Translations under genes and position numbers: made by a program | Shown: in pieces, positions 34,195 through 43,247 of the stretch | How positions within the stretch are numbered: the stretch's first letter is position 1 | Layout: every line of letters begins with the position of its first letter | DNA from: Bifidobacterium saguini DSM 23967 | Lineage (GTDB): Bacteria; Actinomycetota; Actinomycetes; Actinomycetales; Bifidobacteriaceae | NCBI RefSeq assembly: GCF_000741715.1 | Contig: NZ_JGZN01000008.1 | Location: forward strand, 248,001 to 312,000 | Direction: 5' to 3' | DNA: 64,000 nucleotides | Notes under the pieces: generated by a model | Told to the model about the DNA's origin: nothing | Database searches by the model: none | The model's input: only the letters and a program-made list of their open reading frames with translations

Positions 34195-35891
34195 GATGCC
34201 ATGCTCCTTATCATGTCTTGGAACATTCTATAGCTTTTCGGGAAGTAACTCACGAACAATTTCCACGTATTCTCGTTGGCGAGGTGCCCGCCGAGCATTT
34301 CGGCGAACGCCTCCGTTTCCACGGAATGGCTCTTGAAATAGCCGACCGGATGGTACATCTTGGAGTAGTCGTGCCATTGGTTTCCCAATGCGAATTCGAG
34401 AATATCGTCTACGTCGAAGTCCGCGTTCTTACCCTGGGAGTGGATTTCATCGGCGAGCGCCTTCATGGCGATTTTGTCATCGACGTATTCCTCGAACAGT
34501 GCATCGTCAATGAAGCGGAGGATTGCATTCTCGTATTTCCTTTCGCCCATATACTTGCTGATTTCGCTATGTTTGACGAGGCCCATGTCGGCGAGCCGGT
34601 GCAGGTACCGGCCTTCTGCGTATCCGCGTTTTGCGACCTCGTCGCGAATGCTTTCGAGCTGACGCTGAATAATCGGCCATGCTTTCCTCTTCGCGGCGTC
34701 GAGCGCATCGGCTCCGTCCTGCTTGAGCAGATCTTTGAAGCTGCTGCCGTTCTTGTCCCGATAGGTTTGCGAGTAGAACTGTTTCCCATTGCCTTGGAGC
34801 CAGTCAAGCATGTGACCGGTTTCATGGAAGAGAGTCTGATAAGGGGCGTGACCGTCCGGCGCGTCGGTGAGATGATCGATATCGAGGCTTATGCCGAGCC
34901 GTTTTGGATCGAAGAACGGCGTATCGCCGTTGTGCTTGTCTACGATGCGGTAGCTGTTGACGTGGTCTGCCCAGAGTCTGGCGGTTTTGACATGTTTGGT
35001 ATTGGCAAGCAGTTGGAGGATGCCGGCGATGTCTTCAGTGCTGAGGCTCTTATAAAGATCACTGTCGACACTAATGCCGAGCGGGGTGCCGTCCTTGAGG
35101 GTGCCGGCATAGATTCTTCGCATGGCGGATAACGCGTCGCCATCGTATTGACCGTTGGCACTGATTGTTTTGGCGGTCTGGTACATCTCCTGCCACTCGG
35201 CCTGTTTTTCGAGCAGGTGTGTGGTTTTGCCCCAGCTGGGTACGACGGTGCAGTGGCAGTGGCCGTCATGGAACGAGCCGCCGAGCTGCGCGGTTTCCTC
35301 GCTGAGGTAGGCGAAGCCGCGGGAGGCGAGCATGACGCAGAACGCGCATGGTTTCGCGCCGCCGCAGACTCGAGCCCAGCGGGGTTTGGTGGGGTCGGTG
35401 CGGATGTTGCGCTGCATGGTCAGACGTCCGCTGGTGTTGATCATGTCGGCGATGAACTGCTGCGCGTCATCCACGTTGTTGAATGGCGGCCATAGGTCTT
35501 CGATGGTCATGCCGGCGCGTGACTGTCCGTTTTTGACCTGCTGGTAGGTCAGGCCGTTGAAGTCGGTGTTCGAGAAGCCGCTCTGCTGCTGCCAGAGTAC
35601 GCGGTCTGGGTCGATGAGCTGCGTGTGCTCGAAGTCGGGCATGTCCGCGCCGCCGTATTCGCTCCACAGACCGCGCAACTGGTCGTAGTAGTCGTTCGCC
35701 AGCTGGGAGGCCTCCCGCGAATAATCCCTGACGAGCTCCTTGACGTCGAGGTCGCCGCGGTTCAACGCGGTCTCGATGTCCTCGGTCGCGGCGTCGGTCA
35801 GATTATCGAGATTGGTCTGATAGTCCTTCTGTGCCTGTTCCAGCAGTCTGCGCAGTTCCGGCGACGCCGGAAGCCTGTTCGTCTGAGCCAT
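34191..35891 (-). CDS. MuF minor head protein with C-terminal metallopeptidase-like toxin domain
   Basis: 566 aa, more than double a plain MuF protein. Residues 1-220 are the head morphogenesis domain, with the Cys/His cluster CGGAKPCAFC (176-185) and FHDGHCHC (208-214). After a linker the C-terminal part has HETGH at 356-360, an HExxH zinc-protease signature, and a possible third ligand in SVETEAFAEML about 527. The C-terminal half also looks AT-richer than the head part. MuF proteins of temperate phages often carry polymorphic toxins; this fits, with a small gene directly downstream as the likely immunity partner. Confidence 0.78.
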   Translation of the reverse strand: MAQTNRLPASPELRRLLEQAQKDYQTNLDNLTDAATEDIETALNRGDLDVKELVRDYSREASQLANDYYDQLRGLWSEYGGADMPDFEHTQLIDPDRVLWQQQSGFSNTDFNGLTYQQVKNGQSRAGMTIEDLWPPFNNVDDAQQFIADMINTSGRLTMQRNIRTDPTKPRWARVCGGAKPCAFCVMLASRGFAYLSEETAQLGGSFHDGHCHCTVVPSWGKTTHLLEKQAEWQEMYQTAKTISANGQYDGDALSAMRRIYAGTLKDGTPLGISVDSDLYKSLSTEDIAGILQLLANTKHVKTARLWADHVNSYRIVDKHNGDTPFFDPKRLGISLDIDHLTDAPDGHAPYQTLFHETGHMLDWLQGNGKQFYSQTYRDKNGSSFKDLLKQDGADALDAAKRKAWPIIQRQLESIRDEVAKRGYAEGRYLHRLADMGLVKHSEISKYMGERKYENAILRFIDDALFEEYVDDKIAMKALADEIHSQGKNADFDVDDILEFALGNQWHDYSKMYHPVGYFKSHSVETEAFAEMLGGHLANENTWKLFVSYFPKSYRMFQDMIRSMAS

Positions 35892-37323
35892 CGCCGTTCA
35901 CCTCCTGCCGTTGTGTTAGGGTGCGCTGTTTCAGCTGGTCGATGCTCTGCTGGGCCTTCACTCGCTGCTGGTAGGCGCGGAACGAGCGGATCTCCGCGAA
36001 CGTCAATCCGGCTTTCATCAGGCCCACGTCCGAATCCGCGAACGCGCTGTTGACTCCGGCGATTTTCGCGTAGTAGTCGGCGCGCGCCGCGTCGGAGACC
36101 TCGCGGGTGGGAGCCCATACGGGCCGCATGCCGCTGATCTCCTCTGGGAGGCTCGTCAGACCGGGGTTGGCGAGTCTGACGGCCATGCCCATGGCGTCCT
36201 TCAATGCTTCGGAGAACAGGCGGTTCTGCCGGTCGGCCTCGCGGGAGAGCTTGCGTTCGGCCGCCGCCATGGCCTCGGCGCTTGCGGGGTTGTCCATGGT
36301 GATGCCCAGATCGTTGACCGGCAGGCTCGTCTCGGAGGCGACGAGCATGGCGATGGTCTTGAGCATGTCGGAATGCGGCTGCATGCTCGCTTGTGACACC
36401 TGCTTGAGTTCGGGCTTGTTGCCGTCGATATCGGAGTCGATGCTGTTGATGACGGAGACGAGAGAGCTCCACAGGTCCTTGTCGAACGCCTGCGGGCTGA
36501 CTCCAAGGAACCAGAGCTTGGGGGCCGAATAGAATTCGGCGGTCGCCTCCATACGGGTCACGGTGCGGATGCCGATGTCCGTCAGCGCCATCAACGGGCC
36601 GCTGATACGGCTTCGGCCGAAAGGCCTGTCCAGCTGGGGGTCGTAGCAGAACGGAACCACCGTGGGTCGGTTCAACGGATTACGGGAACGTCTGGCGCTC
36701 CACACGCCACCGGTTCTGGAGCATTCGTACAGGCAGTGGGGCAGCCACACGTTGAACCCATCGACCTTGCCGTTCTCGTCGGTGTCGGTGATGGTCATGG
36801 CCGCGCCGATCCGATTGTGCAGACCATCCCAGATGGCGGCGCTCCAATCGGCGGAACGAGGGCTGACGGCCACCGTGCCATCCTCCGTGAGGGAGACGGT
36901 CAGGAACGCGCACGAATGCGTGTATGCGCTCACGATGGTCTGGCTGACCGCGGTGGTGAGCCTGTTCGTGTCGCAGATCTCCTGCACGCCATACATATCG
37001 GAGTCGGAAGGCAGCTGGAAGCCCTCGAACGCGCTCAGATCGGACAGGGTGCGCACGGCCTTGGCCGGCCAGCCGATCATCGGCGCCACCTGTCCGGCGA
37101 TGCGCGGCGGCACGCTCAACCCGAAATCCTTGTAACGCTCGTGCGCCGTGTAGTAGAGAGTGCGCAGCACGTTGCCCGGATATTTGCTGGCCCACACGTC
37201 GCGCAGCCGGTACACCATCGGCATATCCGCGTCATCTATCCCCGCGATGCGTGGTATCTGGAAATCCATGGCGCTCAGCCAGGGCTTGCCTCCCGCAGCG
37301 ATTACCACATCCTGGCTGGCCAT
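35803..37323 (-). CDS. Portal protein
   Basis: 506 aa from ATG 37323. Position between terminase and MuF and features such as MIGWPAKAVRTLSDLSAFEGFQLP and SLPVNDLGITMDNPASAEAM (late helical region) identify a SPP1/HK97-like portal that forms the DNA entry ring. The end overlaps the MuF gene by 89 bases. Confidence 0.9.
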   Translation of the reverse strand: MASQDVVIAAGGKPWLSAMDFQIPRIAGIDDADMPMVYRLRDVWASKYPGNVLRTLYYTAHERYKDFGLSVPPRIAGQVAPMIGWPAKAVRTLSDLSAFEGFQLPSDSDMYGVQEICDTNRLTTAVSQTIVSAYTHSCAFLTVSLTEDGTVAVSPRSADWSAAIWDGLHNRIGAAMTITDTDENGKVDGFNVWLPHCLYECSRTGGVWSARRSRNPLNRPTVVPFCYDPQLDRPFGRSRISGPLMALTDIGIRTVTRMEATAEFYSAPKLWFLGVSPQAFDKDLWSSLVSVINSIDSDIDGNKPELKQVSQASMQPHSDMLKTIAMLVASETSLPVNDLGITMDNPASAEAMAAAERKLSREADRQNRLFSEALKDAMGMAVRLANPGLTSLPEEISGMRPVWAPTREVSDAARADYYAKIAGVNSAFADSDVGLMKAGLTFAEIRSFRAYQQRVKAQQSIDQLKQRTLTQRQEVNGDGSDEQASGVAGTAQTAGTGTEGLSDQSR

Positions 37324-37325
37324 GT

Positions 37326-38765
37326 TCACACCATCACTTTCTGCACCCTATCAGGGTCTCGTTTGGTTATGTAGGTTCCATAGAGGGCGAGAGTTACTGC
37401 GACCAGCGGGCTGATGTCGATGTCGCTGCCCATCTTGTTCCAGCCGAACGCGCCGGAGGAGCCGATGTTGCGAGTGTTCGCGTTCGCCACGGCCTGAGCC
37501 AATGCGGGTGCTTTGGAGTCGGGCAGGTGGGTGAGCTTGCCGTCGCGCAGCATGTCAAGGAGCCGGCCGCAGGCGCGGCCCATGTCGTTGGCGTTCGTGA
37601 CGATGACCCTGACATGCCGTGACCTGAGTTCGGGCACGAGGCTCATGGCTGGGCTTTGCCCGTCGATGACCACGCTCGCGGTGCGGGGCCAATGCTTGGC
37701 GATGTAGTCCACGGCCCACATGGTGCCCTTGGACTTGGTGGCTTCGAAGCGGCGCAGTTCGACGTGCGCGGTGCCGTCACGGTGGTTAACGGCTCCTCCG
37801 ATGGCGAGACTGCTGCGGTCGGGGCTCATGTCGAGCGCGTAGCCGACCAGCCCGTTCAGATTCGGGGTATCGGTGGCGGCTTTCGCCCATTGTTCGGGGT
37901 CGATGGCGCGCGAGCTCGTGGATTCGTCCCAGATGCCGAGGGCCTCGCGGCGGAAGCTGTCATCGGACAGCAGGTTGCGCATTCTGAGAATAGCGGTTTC
38001 GGACGTTCGTTTCGGATAGCTGGGATTGGCCTTCGCCCACTGCTCGCGGTCATCCGAATCCGCGTCGGGGTCCGCGGCTAGCTCCACGTACACCATGCCG
38101 TCGATTCCAGCGAGCGCGTTGCGGCGTTTCTCCTCGAACGCCTCGCACGGGTCTCCGGGCTTCGGCGGGTTTCCCAGGAACACGACGAGAGGGTTGGGGC
38201 TCACGTTGACGATGGGGATCATGTTGTCGAGGGCGCGCACGGTGAGGATCTGCGCCTCGTCGAACACCTCCACGTCCACCGAGTGCAGGCCTCGGCCGAA
38301 ACCGTTCTCGCGAGCCCCGAACATGATGCGGCTTCCGTTGCGGAACACGATCTCCTGCTGGCCGTTCGCGCGCCTGATGCGTTCCACGTAACGGCCCAGC
38401 AGCTTGTTCTTGGCCAGGTCGCACATGTCAGCGAACGTCTCGTCGCTGGTGCGCGTGTGGTGCGCGGTCCAGATGACCTTCAATCCCTTGTGGAGTATCG
38501 CCATGATGAACATGGCCGTGCCCAGTGTGAACGTCTTGCCGATCTGGCGGCATGAGGAGACCACGGTGCCGCCCTCGCCGCACGCGTAACGTCCATCCTC
38601 ACGCTTGCCGAGCATCAGATAGAGGAGCCCCTGCTGCCACAGGTCGTAGTGGATGCCGGCCATGCACGCGACCTTGTTCACGCGCGTGAACTCGCTGGAT
38701 ATGATGCCCGAGGGTTGGGTGAGGTGGCGTGCGATCTCAGACAATCGACGCTCCGACATCCGCAC
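37326..38765 (-). CDS. Terminase large subunit
   Basis: 479 aa packaging ATPase-nuclease. The Walker A variant is SSCRQIGKTF (about residue 70), Walker B is VEVFDEAQ, and the nuclease acidic residues are in LVGYALDMSPDRSSLAIGG, about residue 310. It overlaps the small subunit by 29 bases and abuts the portal gene. Confidence 0.95.
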   Translation of the reverse strand: MRMSERRLSEIARHLTQPSGIISSEFTRVNKVACMAGIHYDLWQQGLLYLMLGKREDGRYACGEGGTVVSSCRQIGKTFTLGTAMFIMAILHKGLKVIWTAHHTRTSDETFADMCDLAKNKLLGRYVERIRRANGQQEIVFRNGSRIMFGARENGFGRGLHSVDVEVFDEAQILTVRALDNMIPIVNVSPNPLVVFLGNPPKPGDPCEAFEEKRRNALAGIDGMVYVELAADPDADSDDREQWAKANPSYPKRTSETAILRMRNLLSDDSFRREALGIWDESTSSRAIDPEQWAKAATDTPNLNGLVGYALDMSPDRSSLAIGGAVNHRDGTAHVELRRFEATKSKGTMWAVDYIAKHWPRTASVVIDGQSPAMSLVPELRSRHVRVIVTNANDMGRACGRLLDMLRDGKLTHLPDSKAPALAQAVANANTRNIGSSGAFGWNKMGSDIDISPLVAVTLALYGTYITKRDPDRVQKVMV

Positions 38766-39165
38766 TCACCTCCGTCACTTCATCTTCCAGGTCGAGCAGT
38801 GAGTCGCCGCCTGCCATGTCGTGGAGCTTCTCGCACACCATGATGTAGCGCGCGCTGATGTTCGATATCGCATTCGCCGGGGTCGCCGGATTGTCCATGT
38901 ATTTCTTCAGCCGGTCGCGCACGTAGCGCAGCTCATCCTCGATGCTGCCGTCCATCATCCGTTCGAACTCGCGGCTGCTGAGAGGCTGGGACTCCGATGG
39001 TTCGGTCGGTGCCGACGGCTTGCCGGCGTCACGCTTTCCACCGCCGGCCGCATTGGCCTTGCGGCGTTTCCGGTACGCCTTAGCGCGGCAAGCGCCGGAG
39101 CAGTATTTGCTAGGGCTGCCGCGGTGTGACGGCTCGAACTCCCTGCCGCACTCCTCGCACCTCAT
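38737..39165 (-). CDS. Terminase small subunit with N-terminal zinc finger
   Basis: 142 aa. The N-terminus CEECGREF...YCSGACRAK is a four-Cys zinc finger, followed by a charged linker and a helical region SSREFERMMDGSIEDELRYVRDRLKKYMD. It starts packaging by binding pac/cos DNA. Confidence 0.8.
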   Translation of the reverse strand: MRCEECGREFEPSHRGSPSKYCSGACRAKAYRKRRKANAAGGGKRDAGKPSAPTEPSESQPLSSREFERMMDGSIEDELRYVRDRLKKYMDNPATPANAISNISARYIMVCEKLHDMAGGDSLLDLEDEVTEVSADVGASIV

Positions 39166-39282
39166 CGCAGCCTCCTTATGCCGTCACGCTTCCATGCGTC
39201 ACGCTTTCCTAAACTCCGGGGAGATATCGGCCCTGCGCCCGAGGGGGCCGTGAGCGGGGTGGGTGGAGAGCCTCCCCGTGGG

Positions 39283-39624
39283 TCACCAGTCGCCGCTCGT
39301 GGTCAATGGCATCGATGTGGGTTTGATGTCGGTGGCGTGACCGTGTTCGATGTGTTGTCTTGCCCACTCGACGCTGTGGTTCGAGCGGATACGATTGCAC
39401 CAGCGGTGTGCGAGGTAGCAGTTGCTGAAACTGTATGGGCTGCCGCCTTTTGACACGGGTATGATCTCATCGACTTCAGGTGATCCGGGCAGTCCGGCCG
39501 GCAATGACTTATCCACGGGCCTGCCGCACAGGTGGCAGGTGTCATAGGCCGCAAGCACGCGGGCCTGTATCTGCCTGCGCCGGTGGCCGTTGGTTTTGCG
39601 TGGGTTGCTACGGTGCTGGTTCAT
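39283..39624 (-). CDS. HNH endonuclease
   Basis: 113 aa from the ATG at 39624. Zinc pair CHLCGRP, then EVDEIIPVSKGGSPYSFSNCYLAHRWCNRIRS: His and the Asn/His of the HNH core with the second Cys. HNH proteins next to terminase are required for packaging in many phages of this type. Confidence 0.88.
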   Translation of the reverse strand: MNQHRSNPRKTNGHRRRQIQARVLAAYDTCHLCGRPVDKSLPAGLPGSPEVDEIIPVSKGGSPYSFSNCYLAHRWCNRIRSNHSVEWARQHIEHGHATDIKPTSMPLTTSGDW

Positions 39625-39687
39625 GGGTGCACCGCCTTCCCGGGATATGAGTAAGCCCCACACGGTGGTGGGGCTTTGAAAGATAGG

Positions 39688-39787
39688 GTGGCTTGGGCGG
39701 GATTCGAATCCGCGATGGAGTGGCGGTGTTGCCTCCATATGACGTCATCTCGACGTCATCCTTTCGTCCTCTCAGGCACGCAAGCCA
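39688..39787 (-). tRNA. tRNA-Ser-like gene, degenerate
   Basis: Class II shape: acceptor TGGCTTG/CAAGCCA is perfect and the long variable arm TGGAG...CTCCA is present. T loop TTCGAAT is normal. The anticodon stem is 7 bp (ATGACGT/ACGTCAT) with loop CGAGATG, putting AGA (Ser) at 34-36 but G, not U, at position 33. Either phage tRNA drift or a pseudo-tRNA. Confidence 0.5.
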
Positions 39788-39789
39788 AG

Positions 39790-39863
39790 GGCCTCGGGGT
39801 GGACTCGAACCACCGACCGATAGGAACGTATCGTATTGCTCTAGCCAGCTGAGCTACCGAAGC
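39790..39863 (-). tRNA. tRNA-like gene, possible anticodon ACG (Arg)
   Basis: 74 bases: acceptor GCTTCGG/CCGAGGC (one GU), D arm GCTC/GAGC, T arm GGTGG-TTCGAGT-CCACC all pair. The anticodon arm has a C-C mismatch and loop ATACGTT, which would give ACG at 34-36 with an unusual U at 37. Follows the Ser-like tRNA by two bases. Confidence 0.55.
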
Positions 39864-40027
39864 CGTGTAGTGGATATGCGAAAGCGCCCGCATCATGTCA
39901 TCGGCCGGCGTGGAGCCGAACCTCGGTGATGTAGGCGCTTCGTCATCCCCGTACCGTAGGTATGGAAATGACCACTGTACACAGTATGTGCGTGACAGTT
40001 GCGGTTTGTCAAGTACCGTCGATGGTT

Positions 40028-40309
40028 TTATGCGGCTTGGATGCTGATTCGTCCGCCGAGCGCGTTGATGACCTTGAGGATGGTCTGGAAGCTTGGGTTG
40101 CCGTCCTTGCTGAGGCTCTTGTAGAGGCTTTCGCGCCCCACGCCGGCCTCCTTGGCGATTTGGCCCATGCCGCGGGCCTTGGCCACGTCGCCTATGGCCG
40201 CCTGCATGAGTCTGGGGTCTCCGGTCTCCGCCGCGGCGTCGAGGTAGTCGATGATGTCCTGTTCGGTAGAGAGGTATTCGCTGGCGTCCCAGTCCTTGAC
40301 GTTTACCAT
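40028..40309 (-). CDS. HigA-like antitoxin, prophage copy
   Basis: 93 aa. Residues 49-93 (with AKEAGVGRESLYKSLSKDG...ISIQAA) are identical to the chromosomal copy at 7,461, while the first half differs (VKDWDASEYLSTEQDII against FTDYDTSEYLEDEQDVI). It overlaps the toxin end by 7 bases. Confidence 0.9.
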   Translation of the reverse strand: MVNVKDWDASEYLSTEQDIIDYLDAAAETGDPRLMQAAIGDVAKARGMGQIAKEAGVGRESLYKSLSKDGNPSFQTILKVINALGGRISIQAA

Positions 40310-40614
40310 TGGTGCTCCTCCTTGAGTTTTCTGAGCAGATCGTGGGCGTGGTCGATGTCGGATTGCTGGCCTCGTTTGGTTCCTCCCGCGAGCAGGAGCA
40401 TGATGATGTCCGCCTTCTGCGCGAAGTAGACGCGGTATCCGGGGCCGAAGTGGTAGCGGAGTTCGGCGACGCCTTCACCGACCGTGTTGATGTCGCCTAC
40501 CGGCTTGCCGGCGAGCGCGCATTGTCTGATGCGCGCGATGATCCGGTTTCGGTCCTTGCCGTTCTTCAGGGCCTTGAGCCAGTCGTCGAATTCGTCGGTG
40601 GTTTTGACTTCCAT
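40303..40614 (-). CDS. RelE/ParE-family toxin, prophage copy
   Basis: 103 aa with the same motifs as the copy at 7,742: AGKPVGDINTVGEGVAELRYHFGPGYRVYFAQ and LLLAGGTKRGQQSDIDHAHDLL. It belongs to a prophage-borne addiction module placed between the packaging genes and the early region. Confidence 0.9.
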   Translation of the reverse strand: MEVKTTDEFDDWLKALKNGKDRNRIIARIRQCALAGKPVGDINTVGEGVAELRYHFGPGYRVYFAQKADIIMLLLAGGTKRGQQSDIDHAHDLLRKLKEEHQW

Positions 40615-40709
40615 GCCCCTTATTGTATCTTATGGAATACAATAAGGCAAGCCGGCGAACGCCGGTGCCGGCTCGTGCGCTATCGGAATCTATCGCGTCC
40701 TATCGCGTC

Positions 40710-41483
40710 CTATCGCTTTTTCGCCGATTGATGACGCCGGCGTGCACGGTCGTATCCGTCGAACCGGGTGTGCGCCTGCCATACGTCCCAGATCAGGTAG
40801 ACGGGCGCGTTGCCGTCATGTTCGACGGGTTGAATGATGCCGCGTTTGGCCCATTGCCGTATGGTCGCCGCCTTGATGTCGATTCCCCATGGTTCGAGCA
40901 GCCGATGCAATTGGGTGGGAGTGCCTTTGACCCCGCTCAGTCTCAGGCGCAGCATGTCGAGCTCGTGGATGGTTTTAATTTTGTGCGCGGCATGGCAGTG
41001 TGGGCATTCGATGTAGCCTCCGGCCAATTCCTGCTCGTCGGCGCGGAGCTCGTGCGAGCAGGCCGGGCACCAGCCGACCATGCGCGTATCCTCCGGAGGA
41101 TCCAACAGGTAATCCAAACGTTCCGCCAGCGTGTGCGCGTAGATGGAAAGCTCCTGTCTGGTCCATTCGTCACCGACGAGCTGGCCGATTCGTGGAAGGT
41201 TCAGGATGCCACCCTGCAATAGCGCGGGTGTGTTCATGCCGTGGTGTGCGTGCAGTCCCATGAATCGGACGAGCTTGCGGGCGAACACGTCGATGTCCTG
41301 CTCAAGCTGCCATGCGCCCATGTTCAACGGTGTAGGCGCGACGCTTTTGACTCCATGGGAGCCTCCCATGCGAACGCCTATCATGGCCTGCCTGTTCGCT
41401 ATCAGATCCAATACGGGCCAGCCGTCTTTCAGCGAGCGCAGGTCCTGTTCGAATCGGTTGATGTTGATGCTGGTTTTATCCAA
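40710..41483 (-). CDS. Phage regulator with zinc ribbon and HTH
   Basis: 257 aa. Zinc ribbon in the middle, WCPACSHEL...YIECPHCHAAHK (about residues 138-165), then a helix-turn-helix region GTPTQLHRLLEPWGIDIKAATIRQWAKRGIIQP (about 186-218). It follows the early genes and precedes the late block, so it could be a late-gene activator. Family not firmly identified. Confidence 0.55.
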   Translation of the reverse strand: MDKTSININRFEQDLRSLKDGWPVLDLIANRQAMIGVRMGGSHGVKSVAPTPLNMGAWQLEQDIDVFARKLVRFMGLHAHHGMNTPALLQGGILNLPRIGQLVGDEWTRQELSIYAHTLAERLDYLLDPPEDTRMVGWCPACSHELRADEQELAGGYIECPHCHAAHKIKTIHELDMLRLRLSGVKGTPTQLHRLLEPWGIDIKAATIRQWAKRGIIQPVEHDGNAPVYLIWDVWQAHTRFDGYDRARRRHQSAKKR

Positions 41484-41564
41484 GGTTCCTCCGCTCCGCA
41501 GGCTATGATGGCTATTGGTTCCTGTTAAGCCCTTTGCTCTCCGGAGTGGAGGGTTTTCTTTTGT

Positions 41565-41759
41565 TCAGTCGAAGAACGCGGGTGGTTCGATGAATTCGGG
41601 CCCGAAGTTCTTCTTCACGGGTTTCCTTGGCTGTGGTGGGTTGCTGATGATGGCTTTCACCTCGGCTTCGGGTATGCCGAGCAGCCTGACGATCTCGCTG
41701 TCCGGAATGTTGCGTTCATGCCAATGACGGACACGTTCCTTCTTGATCTCGCTCGTCAT
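41565..41759 (-). CDS. Small phage protein, possible HTH
   Basis: 64 aa from the ATG at 41759: MTSEIKKERVRHWHERNIPD then SEIVRLLGIPEAEVKAIIS, a helix-turn-helix-like segment. Coupled to the upstream gene by a 4-base overlap. Confidence 0.5.
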   Translation of the reverse strand: MTSEIKKERVRHWHERNIPDSEIVRLLGIPEAEVKAIISNPPQPRKPVKKNFGPEFIEPPAFFD

Positions 41760-42028
41760 TGCAGTGCCTTTCCGGTTTGAGGGTCGAGCATCGTGCAGCT
41801 CGCAGTATCCACACGGTCGCCGGTACGCCATTCGACGCACAGGTAATGCACGTCACCTTGGCTCACGGTTTCGCTCATGATGGTCTGCTGCGGTTGCGTA
41901 TCCCAGGTGAGGCTCCATAGCGGGAGGCCGATGATGAGCAGCAGCACGAGCGCCACCCCCGTGCAGACTATGAGTCCCCACAGTCCAGCGAAATTCTCCA
42001 TGGTCCAATCCTTGAATGGTTTCCTCAT
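41756..42028 (-). CDS. Small phage membrane protein
   Basis: 90 aa from ATG 42028; one strong TM segment FAGLWGLIVCTGVALVLLLI followed by a soluble C-terminal part with two Cys (YLCVEWRTGDRVDTASCTML). Unknown function, overlaps neighbours by 4 bases. Confidence 0.6.
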   Translation of the reverse strand: MRKPFKDWTMENFAGLWGLIVCTGVALVLLLIIGLPLWSLTWDTQPQQTIMSETVSQGDVHYLCVEWRTGDRVDTASCTMLDPQTGKALQ

Positions 42029-42222
42029 GATTCCCCCAATAGGCTGATGTCGGTTTCCAGGCCGTGATGCTCGTACATCCTGTCGGCGAGCGCCTGAATG
42101 TCCTCGGTGTCGGTTTCGATGCCGTTGGCCGGGATGATCGCCAGGCTGCACACGTCGAGGGCGTCGGCGAGCGCGTCGAACAGGTCCTGTCTCTCGTAGA
42201 TCTTGGCCTCGTGGTCGCTCAT
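42025..42222 (-). CDS. Small acidic phage protein
   Basis: 65 aa, MSDHEAKIYERQDLFDALADALD. No recognised family. Overlaps the next and previous genes by four bases each. Confidence 0.5.
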   Translation of the reverse strand: MSDHEAKIYERQDLFDALADALDVCSLAIIPANGIETDTEDIQALADRMYEHHGLETDISLLGES

Positions 42223-42710
42223 GATTTTTGTTCCTTTGAATCCTTCACGCAGGAGTACACGTGATTCTGCAGGTATTCGAGAACGTGGTCGCGGAGATAG
42301 TAAATGTTTCTGCCTATCTTGACGTATTTCGGGCCGATGCCCTTGACGCGCCAGTCATTCAAGGTATTGATTGAAATATTCAATTTCTGCGAAATGACCT
42401 CCGGACTGTTTAACGGGTCAAGCAGTTCGGCGATGGGAGCGAAAGCCGGATCCATTACGAATCGTTTTTTCCTTTCAGGGGTGTTCTGGGACCGTGCTGG
42501 TTCGTGGGTCTCTTGGGGGAGCTGCCAGTACCATGCGCCTTGGAATTCATGATTAACACTGGTTAGACGTAATTCCTTCTTGGCTCTCTTCAGCTGGTCC
42601 TTGCTGATGCCATGTTCGGCAGCGGCCTTGGCGATTTCGGAGAACGGAGCCGTTCCGTGTGCTTCGCGCATGTATGTTTCAAGCCAGCAGACCACATCTT
42701 TCCTGTTCAT
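42219..42710 (-). CDS. Phage DNA-binding protein (winged helix plus excisionase-like HTH)
   Basis: 163 aa. The N-terminal half (PFSEIAKAAAEHGISKDQLKRAKKEL) is a winged-helix-like segment; the C-terminal half (SPEVISQKLNISINTLNDWRVKGIGPKYVKIGRNIYYLRDHVLEYL) is a MerR-type excisionase-like domain. Probably regulates early genes or assists replication. Confidence 0.6.
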   Translation of the reverse strand: MNRKDVVCWLETYMREAHGTAPFSEIAKAAAEHGISKDQLKRAKKELRLTSVNHEFQGAWYWQLPQETHEPARSQNTPERKKRFVMDPAFAPIAELLDPLNSPEVISQKLNISINTLNDWRVKGIGPKYVKIGRNIYYLRDHVLEYLQNHVYSCVKDSKEQKS

Positions 42711-42886
42711 GATTTTTGTTCCTTTCTCGCTTTGCGTTCCTTCCGGCGCTTCCGCGTCCAGTAGTCAGGATCCTTGGCTTTGCGTTCCAAGTATTTGCGG
42801 TGGTTGGCGATGGATTCCCGGTCGGCGGCGGTCAATGGCGCGTGGCCGGCTCGGGCCTGTGCGATGAACTCGTCAAGGCTGTTCAT
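42707..42886 (-). CDS. Small basic phage protein
   Basis: 59 aa from ATG 42886, MNSLDEFIAQARAGHAPLTAA with a Lys/Arg-rich end (RKRRKERKARKEQKS) suggesting nucleic-acid contact. Unknown. Confidence 0.5.
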   Translation of the reverse strand: MNSLDEFIAQARAGHAPLTAADRESIANHRKYLERKAKDPDYWTRKRRKERKARKEQKS

Positions 42887-43083
42887 TCGGTTTCCTCCGT
42901 TTCGGCGGGTTCGAGGTCGTTGATGGCGGTCACGATGTCCTCGGTGAGACGTCTCGATGCCTGCCATGCGGTTTCGTAGCCGAGGATGAACGCCTCGGGT
43001 CTGCTCAACGTGTTGAGGTCCGCGTCCAGTTCGGTGAGCGCGCGTATGGAGCGTTCTCGCGGTGTGGGGAACACGGTGCTCAT
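42883..43083 (-). CDS. Small helical phage protein
   Basis: 66 aa, MSTVFPTPRERSIRALTELD, helical throughout with acidic end. No family recognised; overlaps both neighbours by 4 bases. Confidence 0.5.
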   Translation of the reverse strand: MSTVFPTPRERSIRALTELDADLNTLSRPEAFILGYETAWQASRRLTEDIVTAINDLEPAETEETE

Positions 43084-43247
43084 CGTTTCTCCTCCTTCTC
43101 CCGGTCTTCTCGCGCCAGCTGGAGCATGATCTCCACGAGCTGCGGGTCGGGTGGTTTCGGCTGATAGCCTCCGATGGGCTGGCCGTGCCGTTTGCGGTCG
43201 CTGCTGGTGATGCGCGTGGAATGCGTGTCATTGGGTTTGCGGGCCAT
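43080..43247 (-). CDS. Small basic phage protein
   Basis: 55 aa from ATG 43247 (MARKPNDTHSTRITSSDRKRH). Charged, no recognised family. It begins inside the end of a frameshifted gene. Confidence 0.45.
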   Translation of the reverse strand: MARKPNDTHSTRITSSDRKRHGQPIGGYQPKPPDPQLVEIMLQLAREDREKEEKR

